This document shows, piece by piece, positions 55,226-64,000 of a stretch of DNA of 64,000 nucleotides. Location of the stretch: positions 16,817 through 80,816 of the forward strand of contig NZ_MCRI01000009.1 in the NCBI RefSeq assembly GCF_001720165.1. Reading direction: 5' to 3'. The stretch comes from Methylophaga muralis (GTDB lineage: Bacteria; Pseudomonadota; Gammaproteobacteria; Nitrosococcales; Methylophagaceae). The notes below the pieces were generated by a model, which saw only the letters and a list, made by a program, of their open reading frames with translations, made no database searches and was not told where the DNA came from. Each line of letters opens with the position of its first letter. Positions within the stretch are counted from its first letter, which is position 1. A program made the translations under genes and the position numbers.

Positions 55226-58200
55226 TCACGTCACCCAGCTTTTCGATAAAGCTTCGGCTTGCTCAAGAACCAAGTCAATTGCGCCTTGGGCTTTATCGGG
55301 TGGATATTTGTACTTTTGAAGAATTCGCCGGATCAAGATGCGTAATCGTGCTCTGACACTCTCACGAACTTGCCAGTCAATGGTGGTGGACTTTCGCAGG
55401 CTCTCGGTAACTTCAACAGCGATTTTCTTCAGGATCTCGTCGCCTAAATCACGTAAGGCACTTTCATTGTTGGCCAAGGCATCGTAGAAGGCAATTTCAT
55501 CAGGATTTAGCCCAAGTGCAGCATCACGCTCCATTGCGGCTTGAAAATCCTTGGCCATCTGTATGAGTTCTTCGATAACCTGTGCAGTTTCTATTGCCCG
55601 GTTATTGTATTTGCGTAGCGTTTCTTCCAACCGGTCGGCATATTTCTTTTCCTGAACCACGTTATTTCGAGTTTTAGCCCGAATATCATCTTTAAGAAGC
55701 CGTTCCAGCAATTCAACCGCCAGATTCTTATATGGCATCTGCCTGACGTCTTCCAGAAATTCTTCAGACAGCAAACCGATGTTGGGTTTATCTAAACCAC
55801 ATAAAGCAAAAACATCATCGACCCCTTGGGCAACAATGGCATTGTCCAGGATCTGTTTGAGCGCTGAATTTTTCTCCGCTTCACTCAGTTTGCGATCAAT
55901 GGTGGTTGTTTTAGTGATTGCAGTTTTAACGGCAGATAAAAATGCCACTTCTTTTTCCACTTCTTTGGCTGCATCAAGCGTGGCACAGAGTGTTCGTGCC
56001 TTACTCATCGCTAACACCGTATCCAAAAAGCGTTTTTTACCATCCGGCAGTCCCAGCACGTAGTTGGCTGCGCCAATTAGCAGTTCATGGGGCCTAGTCT
56101 CAAATTCACTGTAATCAAACCCTTCCCCATGCTGACCTTTGGCAAACATACCGCGAACGATGTCGAGCTTCTCCAGCAAAATGGCGAAGGCTTCTTCGGC
56201 ATTGTGGGTTGGAGTACCTCTGCCTTTGGAATCGGTGTAATTCTTAAGTGCCTGTTTCAGTTCATTGGCGATGCCAATGTAATCCACCACCAGACCACCT
56301 GGTTTATCTTTAAAGACCCGGTTCACTCGGGCGATGGCCTGCATAAGATTATGTCCCTTCATCGGCTTGTCCACGTACATTGTGTGACAGCAGGGCGCAT
56401 CAAAACCTGTTAACCACATATCCCTGACGATAACGAGTTTCAATGGGTCATTCACAGCTTTAAAGCGCTTCTCGAGCCGTTTTTTGGTCATTTTGTTGTA
56501 TATGTGCGGTTGCAATAATGGCTTGTCTGACGCTGAACCGGTAATGACTATTTTGATGACGCCTTTCTCTGGATCGGGATCATGCCATTCGGGGCGGAGT
56601 TTGATGATTTCATTGTAAAGCTGGGCGCAGATGTCGCGGCTCATGCCGACGATCATTGCCTTACCTTCAATGGTGGCGTTTCGGGTTTCAAAATGGTTGA
56701 CCAAATCTTCAGCAACTTCTGCCAAACGGGGTTCAGAACCAACAAGTTTCTCCAGCCTGCTCCATTCGCCTTTGGTTTTCTCTCGGCCACTGAGATCCTC
56801 ATCGTCTTCGACGATTTCTTCGACCATATCTGATAACTCTTCGATCATGTCACGGTTAATGTCGAGCTTAGCCAGACGTGATTCGTAATAAATCGGAACC
56901 GTTGCGCCGTCATCCACTGCATCCTGGATGTCATAAATTGACACATAATCCCCAAACACAGCGCGGGTGTCTTTGTCTTCACTGGAAATGGGTGTACCGG
57001 TAAAGCCAATAAAAGCGGCATTGGGGAGAGCGTCGCGCATGTGTTTGGCATAACCGAACTGGTAGCTACCATCTTTTTTCAAAGTGGCTTTGAGTCCATA
57101 CTGGCTGCGGTGTGCTTCATCAGAAATTACCACGATATTGTGCCGATCGTTGAGAATCGGATGTCCCGATTCATCATCAAGCAGAGCGAATTTCTGCACG
57201 GTGGTAAAGATAATGCCGCCGGATTCACGTTCAGCAAGTAATTTCCGAAGGGTATCGCGGTCTTCAGCTTGCACCGGTTCCTGTTTGAGTAACTCCTTGG
57301 CCCCTGAAAACGTTGCGAATAACTGGCCATCCAGATCGTTGCGGTCGGTTACCACGAGCAAGGTCGGATTATTCATCTCCGGCTGTTGTAGTAATTTGCC
57401 GGCATAACAACACATTGAGATGCTCTTTCCGGAACCTTGCGTATGCCAGACCACACCGGCTTTTTTACTGCCTGGCTGTACTTCATCGCCATATATGGCC
57501 CGTTTATCTGCTGCCCAATTTTTGATTGGTGCTTGTGCAGCGATAATGGTTGCTCTTACTGCTTCACGTACTGCATGGAATTGATGGTAACCAGCAATTT
57601 TCTTGATCAGAACGTCTGAGTCGGTTTCAAAGAGAACAAAATATCGAATGTAATCCAGTAGCAGTTCACGGTCAAAGAAGCCCCGCACCATTGTTTCCAG
57701 TTGCCACTCAAGCATTGGCTTATCGTCTTCGTGCTTGAGGGTACGCCAAGGCATGAAACGTTCCGGATTGGCTGTGAGCGAACCCAGTCGTGCTGTGTAA
57801 CCATCGCTGACCACCAACGCTTCGTTGAAGATAAACAGATCGCTGACTTCGTCTTTGTAAGTCTGGATTTGGTTAAACGCACTCCAGACATCGGCTGAGT
57901 CACTCGATGGACTTTTCAGTTCCAGTATTCCAATTGGCAAGCCGTTAATGAAGGCGACTATATCAGGGCGTCGGGGCTGTTTGGTACCTAAGAGTGTGAA
58001 TTGGTTTATGGCACGAAAGCGATTATTGTCCACCGAACTGAAATCAATCAGAAACGCATGGTCATGGATGATTTTTTCTTCGCGCTTGTAATCGACCGGT
58101 ACGCCCTCCAACAACATTCGGTGAAAGCAGCGATTACTCATCACTAAATCAAGACTTTCTGGCTTGCTGACAATCGCAATGGCTTGTTCGACCGCTGAAT

Positions 58201-58381
58201 CAGGCAAGAGGGGGTTGATACGCCGAATGGCCGCTTCCAAATCAGATAATAAGAGTACTTGCCGATAATCTTTGCGTTCTGGCGAAACACCATCAAAAGC
58301 AATATTGGGACCATGTCCGGTTTCCCAGCCGGTCTCAGCAAACCAGGTGAGGCAGAGTTGTTCCAGCTGGTCTTCGGTCAT
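55226..58381 (-). CDS. hsdR: Type I restriction endonuclease subunit R
   Basis: This 1051-aa product starts at MTEDQLEQLC (58381). Its PD-(D/E)xK nuclease has D140 and ELK at 154-156 with QIQTYK. Walker A is QGSGKS (315-320), DEAH is at 421-424, then TGTPISSEDKDTRAVFG and the helicase motif VI region ARVNRVFKDKPGG. A C-terminal helical domain binds the methylase core. It translocates DNA and cuts unmethylated targets. It is last in the hsdM-hsdS-FRG-Fic-hsdR order, 19 bp after the Fic gene. Confidence 0.96.
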   Translation of the reverse strand: MTEDQLEQLCLTWFAETGWETGHGPNIAFDGVSPERKDYRQVLLLSDLEAAIRRINPLLPDSAVEQAIAIVSKPESLDLVMSNRCFHRMLLEGVPVDYKREEKIIHDHAFLIDFSSVDNNRFRAINQFTLLGTKQPRRPDIVAFINGLPIGILELKSPSSDSADVWSAFNQIQTYKDEVSDLFIFNEALVVSDGYTARLGSLTANPERFMPWRTLKHEDDKPMLEWQLETMVRGFFDRELLLDYIRYFVLFETDSDVLIKKIAGYHQFHAVREAVRATIIAAQAPIKNWAADKRAIYGDEVQPGSKKAGVVWHTQGSGKSISMCCYAGKLLQQPEMNNPTLLVVTDRNDLDGQLFATFSGAKELLKQEPVQAEDRDTLRKLLAERESGGIIFTTVQKFALLDDESGHPILNDRHNIVVISDEAHRSQYGLKATLKKDGSYQFGYAKHMRDALPNAAFIGFTGTPISSEDKDTRAVFGDYVSIYDIQDAVDDGATVPIYYESRLAKLDINRDMIEELSDMVEEIVEDDEDLSGREKTKGEWSRLEKLVGSEPRLAEVAEDLVNHFETRNATIEGKAMIVGMSRDICAQLYNEIIKLRPEWHDPDPEKGVIKIVITGSASDKPLLQPHIYNKMTKKRLEKRFKAVNDPLKLVIVRDMWLTGFDAPCCHTMYVDKPMKGHNLMQAIARVNRVFKDKPGGLVVDYIGIANELKQALKNYTDSKGRGTPTHNAEEAFAILLEKLDIVRGMFAKGQHGEGFDYSEFETRPHELLIGAANYVLGLPDGKKRFLDTVLAMSKARTLCATLDAAKEVEKEVAFLSAVKTAITKTTTIDRKLSEAEKNSALKQILDNAIVAQGVDDVFALCGLDKPNIGLLSEEFLEDVRQMPYKNLAVELLERLLKDDIRAKTRNNVVQEKKYADRLEETLRKYNNRAIETAQVIEELIQMAKDFQAAMERDAALGLNPDEIAFYDALANNESALRDLGDEILKKIAVEVTESLRKSTTIDWQVRESVRARLRILIRRILQKYKYPPDKAQGAIDLVLEQAEALSKSWVT

Positions 58382-58400
58382 CACAAGTCCTTTCGTTCTA

Positions 58401-59402
58401 TCAGTCGCTGTCTTTGAGCAAAATAAAGTGTTCAATGAGGTGAATCATCAAATCTTTCTGCCCTGGTAAGCTCTCGGCCACCAATAATGCCAGCGCAACC
58501 AGAGTGTTGTCATTAATGAGTTGCTCGACCGATTTGGCCAGTAGATGTTGATTGACCCGCAGATACCACAGAAACAAAAATGAACCGCTACGCTTATTGC
58601 CGTCTGCGAGGGGATGATTCTTGATTACGAAGTAAAGTAAATGTGCGGCACGGCTGGCGATGTTGGGATAAAACAGCTCATCGCCGAAGCCTTGTTCAAT
58701 CGTGGCCAGAGCGGATGCCAAGCCATCGCCTCGCAACTGCCCAAACAGTTCGGTTGCTTCACCTTTAGCAATCAGGGTACGTTTCAGCTTTTCAATAGCC
58801 ACCAGCACATCATCTAATGCCAATGGCTGCATGGTTTCTTGCTTTATGGCAACACTGGCAAGGCTCTGTTCATCGTAACCCTGTAATAAACTCCAAGAAC
58901 GGGCATAGTCACTGATAACCAGCGCTACGGCTTCACCCTCAGTCGAGACCAACCCTTGATTGGTCAAGGTTCGGCTGAGTAGGTTAACTGCCTGTTCAAA
59001 CTCAATGCCACGTTCGGCCAAGCGACGTTGGTTAATTGTGTAACCTTCGATAAGATGATCTTTAAGGACGCGAGTGGCCCATTGCCGGAATTGCGTGGCG
59101 CGTTTCGAGCTGACCCGGTAGCCCACTGAAATGATGGCATCAAGATTATAGTGTTTGATGCGCCGACGAACCTTACGATTACCTTCCTGACGAACTACCG
59201 AGAAATCCTCGGTAGTTGCCTCTTCCTCTAACTCACCATCAAGGAAAATGTTTTTCAAATGCAGACTGATATTGTCTGGCGATGTATCAAACAACAAAGC
59301 TATTTGAGTCTGTTGAAGCCAGACTGTTTCTTTGTCCAGCGCGACCTCTAGCTGCGCCTGACCATCACTGGAGATGAATATTTGGATTTGTTGGTCAGTC
59401 AT
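58401..59402 (-). CDS. RhuM-like/Fic (Doc-type) fusion protein
   Basis: This 333-aa protein has an N-terminal RhuM-like domain (about 15-140) with VWLQQTQIALLFDTSPDNISLHL and FRQWATRVLKDHL. The C-terminal Fic/Doc domain (about 195-333) has catalytic HPLADGNKRSGSF (H263, D267, N269, R271). Fic enzymes transfer AMP or, in Doc, phosphate to protein targets. No separate antitoxin gene or clear inhibitory helix motif was recognised. It lies between the FRG gene (4-nt overlap) and hsdR, inside the restriction operon. Confidence 0.88.
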   Translation of the reverse strand: MTDQQIQIFISSDGQAQLEVALDKETVWLQQTQIALLFDTSPDNISLHLKNIFLDGELEEEATTEDFSVVRQEGNRKVRRRIKHYNLDAIISVGYRVSSKRATQFRQWATRVLKDHLIEGYTINQRRLAERGIEFEQAVNLLSRTLTNQGLVSTEGEAVALVISDYARSWSLLQGYDEQSLASVAIKQETMQPLALDDVLVAIEKLKRTLIAKGEATELFGQLRGDGLASALATIEQGFGDELFYPNIASRAAHLLYFVIKNHPLADGNKRSGSFLFLWYLRVNQHLLAKSVEQLINDNTLVALALLVAESLPGQKDLMIHLIEHFILLKDSD

Positions 59403-60634
59403 GAGTCACCAGCACCATTACCCACATCAAGAATGCGGGCGATGACGCTATCACGGTTCTCTTCAGGGTAGCTGTGTCGACGAAGCAGTGCACGTGTCTT
59501 TGTTTTTATTTCCGATTGAAGCGACTCTCTATCCATCCAGTCTACTAATTTACGGCTTGCTAGAACTCGAGAAATTTCTTTGGAGAGCTCTCTCAGACTT
59601 TCAGGACTAAGTGCGTTATTTACATTAAAAGTTACCAGAAGATCGGTAACTGACCTGTGGGTCTCTTCAGTAGGCTCTTGTATTTGGGGCGCTTTCTTTA
59701 TGTCATCTGTAAATACTTGAGGTGGGTGCGAAGGCTCAGGCCTGCTTTCCTCTTTGTAGTGTTGGTCCGTCATTAAGGCATTACAGTAGTCTGCTGCCCC
59801 GATCAAATCAGGAAACAAACTTGCATGATGTACATTCATACGCCTTAGATGTCTAAGGCATTCTTTTTGACCATCGTTTTTGATGTATATCTTACAAAGA
59901 TACCTCGCCAAAATTGCAGGTTGTTGGGCCTCATCGGCATCCTTAAGGCTATCAATGGGAAATTCGTCACTCAAGAGTACCTCAGAAAGCTTATTCTCAA
60001 TAGTTGAATCGTATGGAGAAAAGGTAAAAAGTCCTGCTTGGCTAACTAATCTGCCATGATCATCTTTACGCGGTTCAATTACACGAATTTCAGGACAAAC
60101 TTCATCATTAGCCACGAATGTTTTGTTGAGTGCATAAACGGCCCTGTATGGATTATCTTTTTCGTCTGGACTGTCCTCTTTTGCAAATGCAAAAAAAAGT
60201 GCTACGTAAGGTGAGTGGGTCCAATCAAGTAATGGTGTCATTAGGCCGTGATGCTGACCAATGGACCAAAGTTCATCATCATTATCATCCACGCCATCTT
60301 CTAAAAGCGAATGATCTGCCGTGCGCCCCCTTATTGCTTTCCGAAAAAGCTTGAGCTGCTGTTCTGAAAGCTCCCGTGTAATGATTGCATTCTTTGTCAA
60401 CCGGCCAAGTGTTGGGGTCATATTCCAGTCAAATCGGCGATGTCCTCGGAAGACCCATTCTGTCACACGAGCATCGAAAAAAGGACTCTCCAATAGTTCA
60501 ACAAAACTCTGCCAACTTTCGATTCTGGTAACTGGGATACGCCCACTAAACTCGTCAGAGAGAATATCGAAGCTCTCCTCTGGATTTTGGCTATTCCAGA
60601 CTGGTACCTTTTCCCAATTAGGCTCTTCGCTCAT
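59399..60634 (-). CDS. FRG-domain protein
   Basis: This 411-aa protein has the FRG domain signature WVFRGHRRFDW (FRG at residues 62-64) and GQHHGLMTPLLDWTHSPYVALFFAF (about 128-152). The latter is typical of FRG proteins and of some abortive-infection proteins. The C-terminal third is helical and charged. FRG proteins occur in defence loci; activity is not established. It is between hsdS and the Fic gene with a 4-nt overlap to the latter, so it is part of the operon. Confidence 0.85.
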   Translation of the reverse strand: MSEEPNWEKVPVWNSQNPEESFDILSDEFSGRIPVTRIESWQSFVELLESPFFDARVTEWVFRGHRRFDWNMTPTLGRLTKNAIITRELSEQQLKLFRKAIRGRTADHSLLEDGVDDNDDELWSIGQHHGLMTPLLDWTHSPYVALFFAFAKEDSPDEKDNPYRAVYALNKTFVANDEVCPEIRVIEPRKDDHGRLVSQAGLFTFSPYDSTIENKLSEVLLSDEFPIDSLKDADEAQQPAILARYLCKIYIKNDGQKECLRHLRRMNVHHASLFPDLIGAADYCNALMTDQHYKEESRPEPSHPPQVFTDDIKKAPQIQEPTEETHRSVTDLLVTFNVNNALSPESLRELSKEISRVLASRKLVDWMDRESLQSEIKTKTRALLRRHSYPEENRDSVIARILDVGNGAGDS

Positions 60635-60655
60635 TAATTACCCCCGGACTTATAA

Positions 60656-62050
60656 TTAGTTGAGCACATCGACATGTTCAGCATCCTTGGCCTCAGTAAC
60701 CGTCAATTCGCCGGAAAGAAGTTTTGGTAGAAGGGCATCTCGAGTCTGTTCAAGCGACGCGCTTTCAATTTTCAGGTTGGCGATACACTCGAAATATGGG
60801 CGAGCAATATCGTGGAAACGGTGCAAAACTTCGTCAGTTGGGATAATCGAAGTTAATGAGGCTACTACATCAGCCCGAACAGCTGGATAAGCGCCACCAT
60901 CTGCAAGGTGGGCCAATTGGTTGATTGACTCATCGCAAGTCGCAGCAATGTAAACAAACTCTGATAAGGCTTTGTGTTTTGGTGTCAGGACAGCAAATCC
61001 GGTGCTTCCGGTGAGTGCACTTGAAGATCGTTTAATGAAAGCGAATGAGCGATTGCCTGGTCTGACAGTTCCAATGATCGTGTCGTCCTCAGATAGTATG
61101 CGACGGGCCCTGCTTGGGGCATCATCTGATACATATTTTGTTACGGTCTCAATGACACCATTTTTAGTGTTTGCCAAGTCAACATAATCAATTTCTGGTG
61201 GCAGTGTGCGTTTCGACCAAGTGTTTTTATTGAGATGAGCGAGATCATTCAATGTGCCAACTGACCACCCAGCCGGGATCTCACCCAACTCGCTGTCATG
61301 CATGGCTGATGGGAACAGTTCGGCAGTGGTGCGGAGTTCGTTGTATTGGTCGGGGTGTTCGGTGGCGAGTGCGGCTGCGTCTTTGCCGGAGATGGCTTGC
61401 ATGGCGGCGAGTTGGGCGTCTTCTTCGCTACCACCGGCTTCAAGTGCGGCGATTTTCGCTTTGACTGGCTCGAAATCAACAAACCAACTTTTAAAAATGG
61501 CCTGAGCCATTTGTTCGAAGGTTTGGTTGATTTGCTGGTTGAGTTGGATTTTGTCGTCGATCTTTCTAAGGAAGCCAGCAGCTTGATTGGCAGTGATTGG
61601 TGGAATATTTGGAACCTGTAATCTCTCAATCAATGCCCCACTGATATTGGGCTGTGCAGAACCGTAGGCGGTGCCAATGAAGTGTTGGTAACCAGTTGGA
61701 GATGAAGTTAGATAATAAAAGAAATCCTTTGAATACTCGCAGTCACCTTTTAGTTGTAATCGCCCAACACGTTGGTTTATTGCACACTGAGGTTGCTCTC
61801 TACCGATTCGAACTACCTTGCCTACATTGGCTCCAGTCATTGCAATAAGCACATCATCAGGTTCCGTTAAGAATTGCCCTATCCTTGGGTAAAGACTTGG
61901 CTGAATACATTCATAGGAGTTGAGGTCTACAAAGCCACCGCCGGTAACATTTGCAATCTTGACGACGGGTATGCCATCTTCTCCAAAGTCCTTGCTCTTG
62001 AAGGCAAATCCTCCTTGAACCTTGGCAAAGTGCCCAAGCTCAGCACTCAT
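60656..62050 (-). CDS. hsdS: Type I restriction-modification specificity subunit S
   Basis: This 464-aa protein has two target-recognition domains (about 1-140 and 230-400), each followed by a conserved helix region. The first is QAAGFLRKIDDKIQLNQQINQTFEQMAQAIFKSWF and the second, near 430-455, is SLEQTRDALLPKLLSGELTV. The insert EAGGSEEDAQLAAMQAISGK between them is the usual spacer. It sets the bipartite DNA target. It overlaps hsdM by 11 nt and lies 21 bp before the FRG gene. Confidence 0.93.
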   Translation of the reverse strand: MSAELGHFAKVQGGFAFKSKDFGEDGIPVVKIANVTGGGFVDLNSYECIQPSLYPRIGQFLTEPDDVLIAMTGANVGKVVRIGREQPQCAINQRVGRLQLKGDCEYSKDFFYYLTSSPTGYQHFIGTAYGSAQPNISGALIERLQVPNIPPITANQAAGFLRKIDDKIQLNQQINQTFEQMAQAIFKSWFVDFEPVKAKIAALEAGGSEEDAQLAAMQAISGKDAAALATEHPDQYNELRTTAELFPSAMHDSELGEIPAGWSVGTLNDLAHLNKNTWSKRTLPPEIDYVDLANTKNGVIETVTKYVSDDAPSRARRILSEDDTIIGTVRPGNRSFAFIKRSSSALTGSTGFAVLTPKHKALSEFVYIAATCDESINQLAHLADGGAYPAVRADVVASLTSIIPTDEVLHRFHDIARPYFECIANLKIESASLEQTRDALLPKLLSGELTVTEAKDAEHVDVLN

Positions 62051-63755
62051 ATCCCAGCCCCCTAAAATTTCTTCTTATTTGAGCTTCCAGTCGATCGCTT
62101 TCGGCAAATTGTTCGCTTAACTGTGCGGTCAGTCTCGCCATCTTTTCAGAAAATGGTTCGCCATCATCCTCTTGGTCTGCTGCGCCTATATATCGGCCGG
62201 GCGTCAATACAAAGTCATGCTTTTTAATTTCGTCGAGGGTGGCCGATTTACAGAAGCCAGGAATGTCTTCGTAATGGTTATTGCCTTGCCATGCGTGGAA
62301 GGTGTCGGCAATCTTGGCGATGTCATCAGAGGTGAAATCACGCAAAACCCGGTCACGCATAAAGCCAAGGTTACGGGCATCAATAAACAGGAACTCATTG
62401 CGGCGGTCACGTTTTTTCTCATTGAGAACCAAGCCATTGGCTTTGTCTTTGGTCAAATACCAAATGCAGGCCGGGATTTGCGTGTTGGTAAACAGCTGGC
62501 CGGGCAGGGCAACCATACACTCCACCAGATCGGCTTCTACCAGCCGTTGACGTATTTCACCTTCACCACTGGTATTGGAACTCATTGAGCCATTGGCGAG
62601 CAGCAGTGCCAAGCTGCCAGTCGGGGCAAGGTGATGCAGCATGTGTTGCAGCCAAGCGAAGTTGGCGTTGCCTTTAGGTGGTGTGCCGTATTGCCAGCGG
62701 ACATCGTCGGCCAGTGATTCACTCCACCAGTCTTTGATATTAAATGGCGGGTTGGCCATGACAAAGTCGGCACGCAGATCGGGGTGTTGGTCATCGGTGA
62801 AGCTGTCGGCGTTTTTCTTGCCAAAGTTAAAGTCAATTCCACGAATCGCCATATTCATCGCGGCCAGCTTCCAAGTAGTTGGGTTGGACTCCTGACCGTA
62901 CACCGAGATGTGTTTCTTTTGCTCTTCGGCGTCGTAATGTTGCTCTTTGGCGTGTTCTTCGATGAACTTGTCGCTGGACACGAAGAAACCGCCGGATCCC
63001 ATTGCCGGGTCATAAACACGGCCAGAGTATGGCTGCAACATTTCAACAATCAGCGTGACGATGCTCTTAGGAGTGTAATACTGACCACCTTGTTTACCTT
63101 CTGCGAGGGCGAACTGACCAAGGAAGTATTCGTAAACGTGACCGAGAATGTCTTTACTATGCAAATTGAGCTGCTCGCCACTGAATACCGGCTTGGTGAA
63201 CGATGTGTCAGAGAAGGTGTTAATCAAGCCAATCAGTTTGTCGTTGTCGAGTTGGTATTGGCTGATGCGGTTGAGAATGCCTTTAAGCTTGGTGTTGCTT
63301 TTCTCAATCTCCTCCAATGCGTTGTCGATAAGCCATGAGACTGAACGCAATTTCACATCTGCACCAGCATCATCCTGCCAAATTACTGATCCAATCGGCA
63401 GTACGGCTTTTACTTTAAGCGTATTCCAACGGGCGGCTTTGGGTACCCAGAAGACATTGGCTTCACGGTAATAGTCCAGCAACTCCAGTTCCTCATTTAA
63501 CGCCTGCTGATAGTCAGCATCACTGCCGTAATCATCACGGGGCATGAAATAGATGTTGTCGTCAGTGTCGGTCTGGAACAACTCCAGCAATTGCTCTTGA
63601 CGCTCTTCAAAGGCATCGGAGACGTACTTCAGAAATATAAGGCCGAGCACCACATGCTTGTAGTTGGCGGCGTCAAGGTTGGCGCGCAGCTGATCGGCGG
63701 CTTTCCAGAGTTTGTTATCGAGATCGTTGAGAAATTGCTGCTCCGTATTGTTCAT
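62040..63755 (-). CDS. hsdM: Type I restriction-modification DNA methylase subunit M
   Basis: This 571-aa N6-adenine methyltransferase has an N-terminal helical HsdM_N domain (about 8-170), SAM motif I VYDPAMGSGGFF (248-258), catalytic NPPF (335-338) and QGGQYYTPKSIV before it. It methylates the target adenines and forms M2S1 with HsdS. It is the first gene of the operon; GAGAGACAG precedes the ATG. Confidence 0.96.
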   Translation of the reverse strand: MNNTEQQFLNDLDNKLWKAADQLRANLDAANYKHVVLGLIFLKYVSDAFEERQEQLLELFQTDTDDNIYFMPRDDYGSDADYQQALNEELELLDYYREANVFWVPKAARWNTLKVKAVLPIGSVIWQDDAGADVKLRSVSWLIDNALEEIEKSNTKLKGILNRISQYQLDNDKLIGLINTFSDTSFTKPVFSGEQLNLHSKDILGHVYEYFLGQFALAEGKQGGQYYTPKSIVTLIVEMLQPYSGRVYDPAMGSGGFFVSSDKFIEEHAKEQHYDAEEQKKHISVYGQESNPTTWKLAAMNMAIRGIDFNFGKKNADSFTDDQHPDLRADFVMANPPFNIKDWWSESLADDVRWQYGTPPKGNANFAWLQHMLHHLAPTGSLALLLANGSMSSNTSGEGEIRQRLVEADLVECMVALPGQLFTNTQIPACIWYLTKDKANGLVLNEKKRDRRNEFLFIDARNLGFMRDRVLRDFTSDDIAKIADTFHAWQGNNHYEDIPGFCKSATLDEIKKHDFVLTPGRYIGAADQEDDGEPFSEKMARLTAQLSEQFAESDRLEAQIRRNFRGLGYEC

Positions 63756-64000
63756 CTGTCTCTCTTGTTTTTTTTACTAATCATGATCCGTCATGTGAAT
63801 GACGATTTTTTACTCGGGCAAGCTTACCAGTGAATGCGTTAATAGGCATCTGAAAAACGCATCTGGGGATCGTATGGCACGTTATTTTTTCTGTCATGTA
63901 GGTTTGTTTAGGAATGGAGCTTGGACGCAATAGGCGATCGCTGGTTGGTTATGGTGCATATGTATTCATCAACTGTGACTTAAAAAAAACGATTTGCTAT
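63756..64000. other. Upstream region of hsdM, no gene seen
   Basis: About 245 bp to the window edge without a credible coding frame on either strand. It should hold the promoter of the restriction operon. ATGACGGATCATGA near 63779-63792 is a partial palindrome that could be an operator, but this is weak. Confidence 0.4.

Noticed and set aside
55779..57619. Several 60-108-aa open frames opposite hsdR
   Set aside because: Antisense shadows of a long real gene; no ribosome-binding sites or recognisable products.
61249..61629. Multiple open frames on both strands over the middle of hsdS
   Set aside because: They are shadows caused by the alanine- and glutamate-rich spacer of HsdS, with no start signals or family pattern.
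1..64000. CRISPR arrays, tRNA genes and complete insertion sequences
   Set aside because: No regularly spaced direct repeats, cloverleaf-type T-loop sequences or transposase-like products were noticed; a covariance or HMM scan was not possible.

Overview
The window reads as a chromosomal segment of a marine or salt-tolerant gammaproteobacterium of moderate G+C. Pointers are an ectoine-degradation operon, the ffs-dnaX-ybaB-recR block, infA next to the N-degron transferases, CsiV, ribosomal oxygenase RoxA/YcfD and S-methylthioinosine phosphorylase. A Methylophaga-like or Oceanospirillales-like host is plausible, but the genus is inference. No rRNA, tRNA, CRISPR array or complete insertion sequence was recognised by eye.

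Layout. 1-4.8 kb: ectoine catabolism (doeB2-like, doeD, doeA, doeC). 4.9-8.5 kb: pqiABC, an MCE inter-membrane lipid-transport operon. 8.67-8.99 kb: a MITE-like element with 21-bp perfect inverted ends. 9.0-14.7 kb: small proteins and an ECF42-type sigma factor locus with YciI/DGPF, VOC and SnoaL-like genes behind a candidate ECF42 promoter. 14.7-22 kb: MFS transporter, membrane proteins, a lipoprotein, a periplasmic histidine phosphatase and a broken mechanosensitive channel. 22-24.6 kb: broken dbpA and a PAS-GGDEF diguanylate cyclase. 24.6-27.1 kb: a sulfide/persulfide operon (BigR/SqrR-like repressor, YgaP-like rhodanese, TauE permease, persulfide dioxygenase). 27.1-29.8 kb: YbaK deacylase, a Mn-exporter gene under a yybP-ykoY riboswitch, an HEAGH protein and tcdA. 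29.9-33.8 kb: MoxR, DUF58 and TgpA-like transglutaminase. 33.9-38.7 kb: an encapsulated-ferritin-type protein without encapsulin, tatD, ggt and a frameshifted trhO. 38.7-42 kb: YcbK-like peptidase and a siderophore/B12-type ABC importer. 42-43.9 kb: purine salvage and csiV. 44-48.3 kb: qmcA-nfeD-phosphatase-roxA and dsbB. 48.3-54.1 kb: infA, bpt, aat, an HDOD protein, recR, ybaB, dnaX and SRP RNA. 54.5-63.8 kb: an accessory region with two small unknown genes and a type I restriction-modification operon hsdM-hsdS-FRG-RhuM/Fic-hsdR.

Most notable: (i) a short palindromic repeat, sharing its ends with the MITE, forms the variable arm of the Mn riboswitch; (ii) a Fic/RhuM protein and an FRG protein are embedded in the type I RM operon; (iii) an in-phase A AAA AAG slippery heptamer in dnaX predicts a gamma-type short product; (iv) an ECF42-type promoter precedes the DGPF operon while the sigma gene itself is frameshifted; (v) four otherwise intact genes carry five single-base frameshifts, at least two in homopolymers, which suggests sequencing or assembly indels as much as real decay.

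Starts were re-chosen from ribosome-binding sites and family alignment by memory; no database search was possible.
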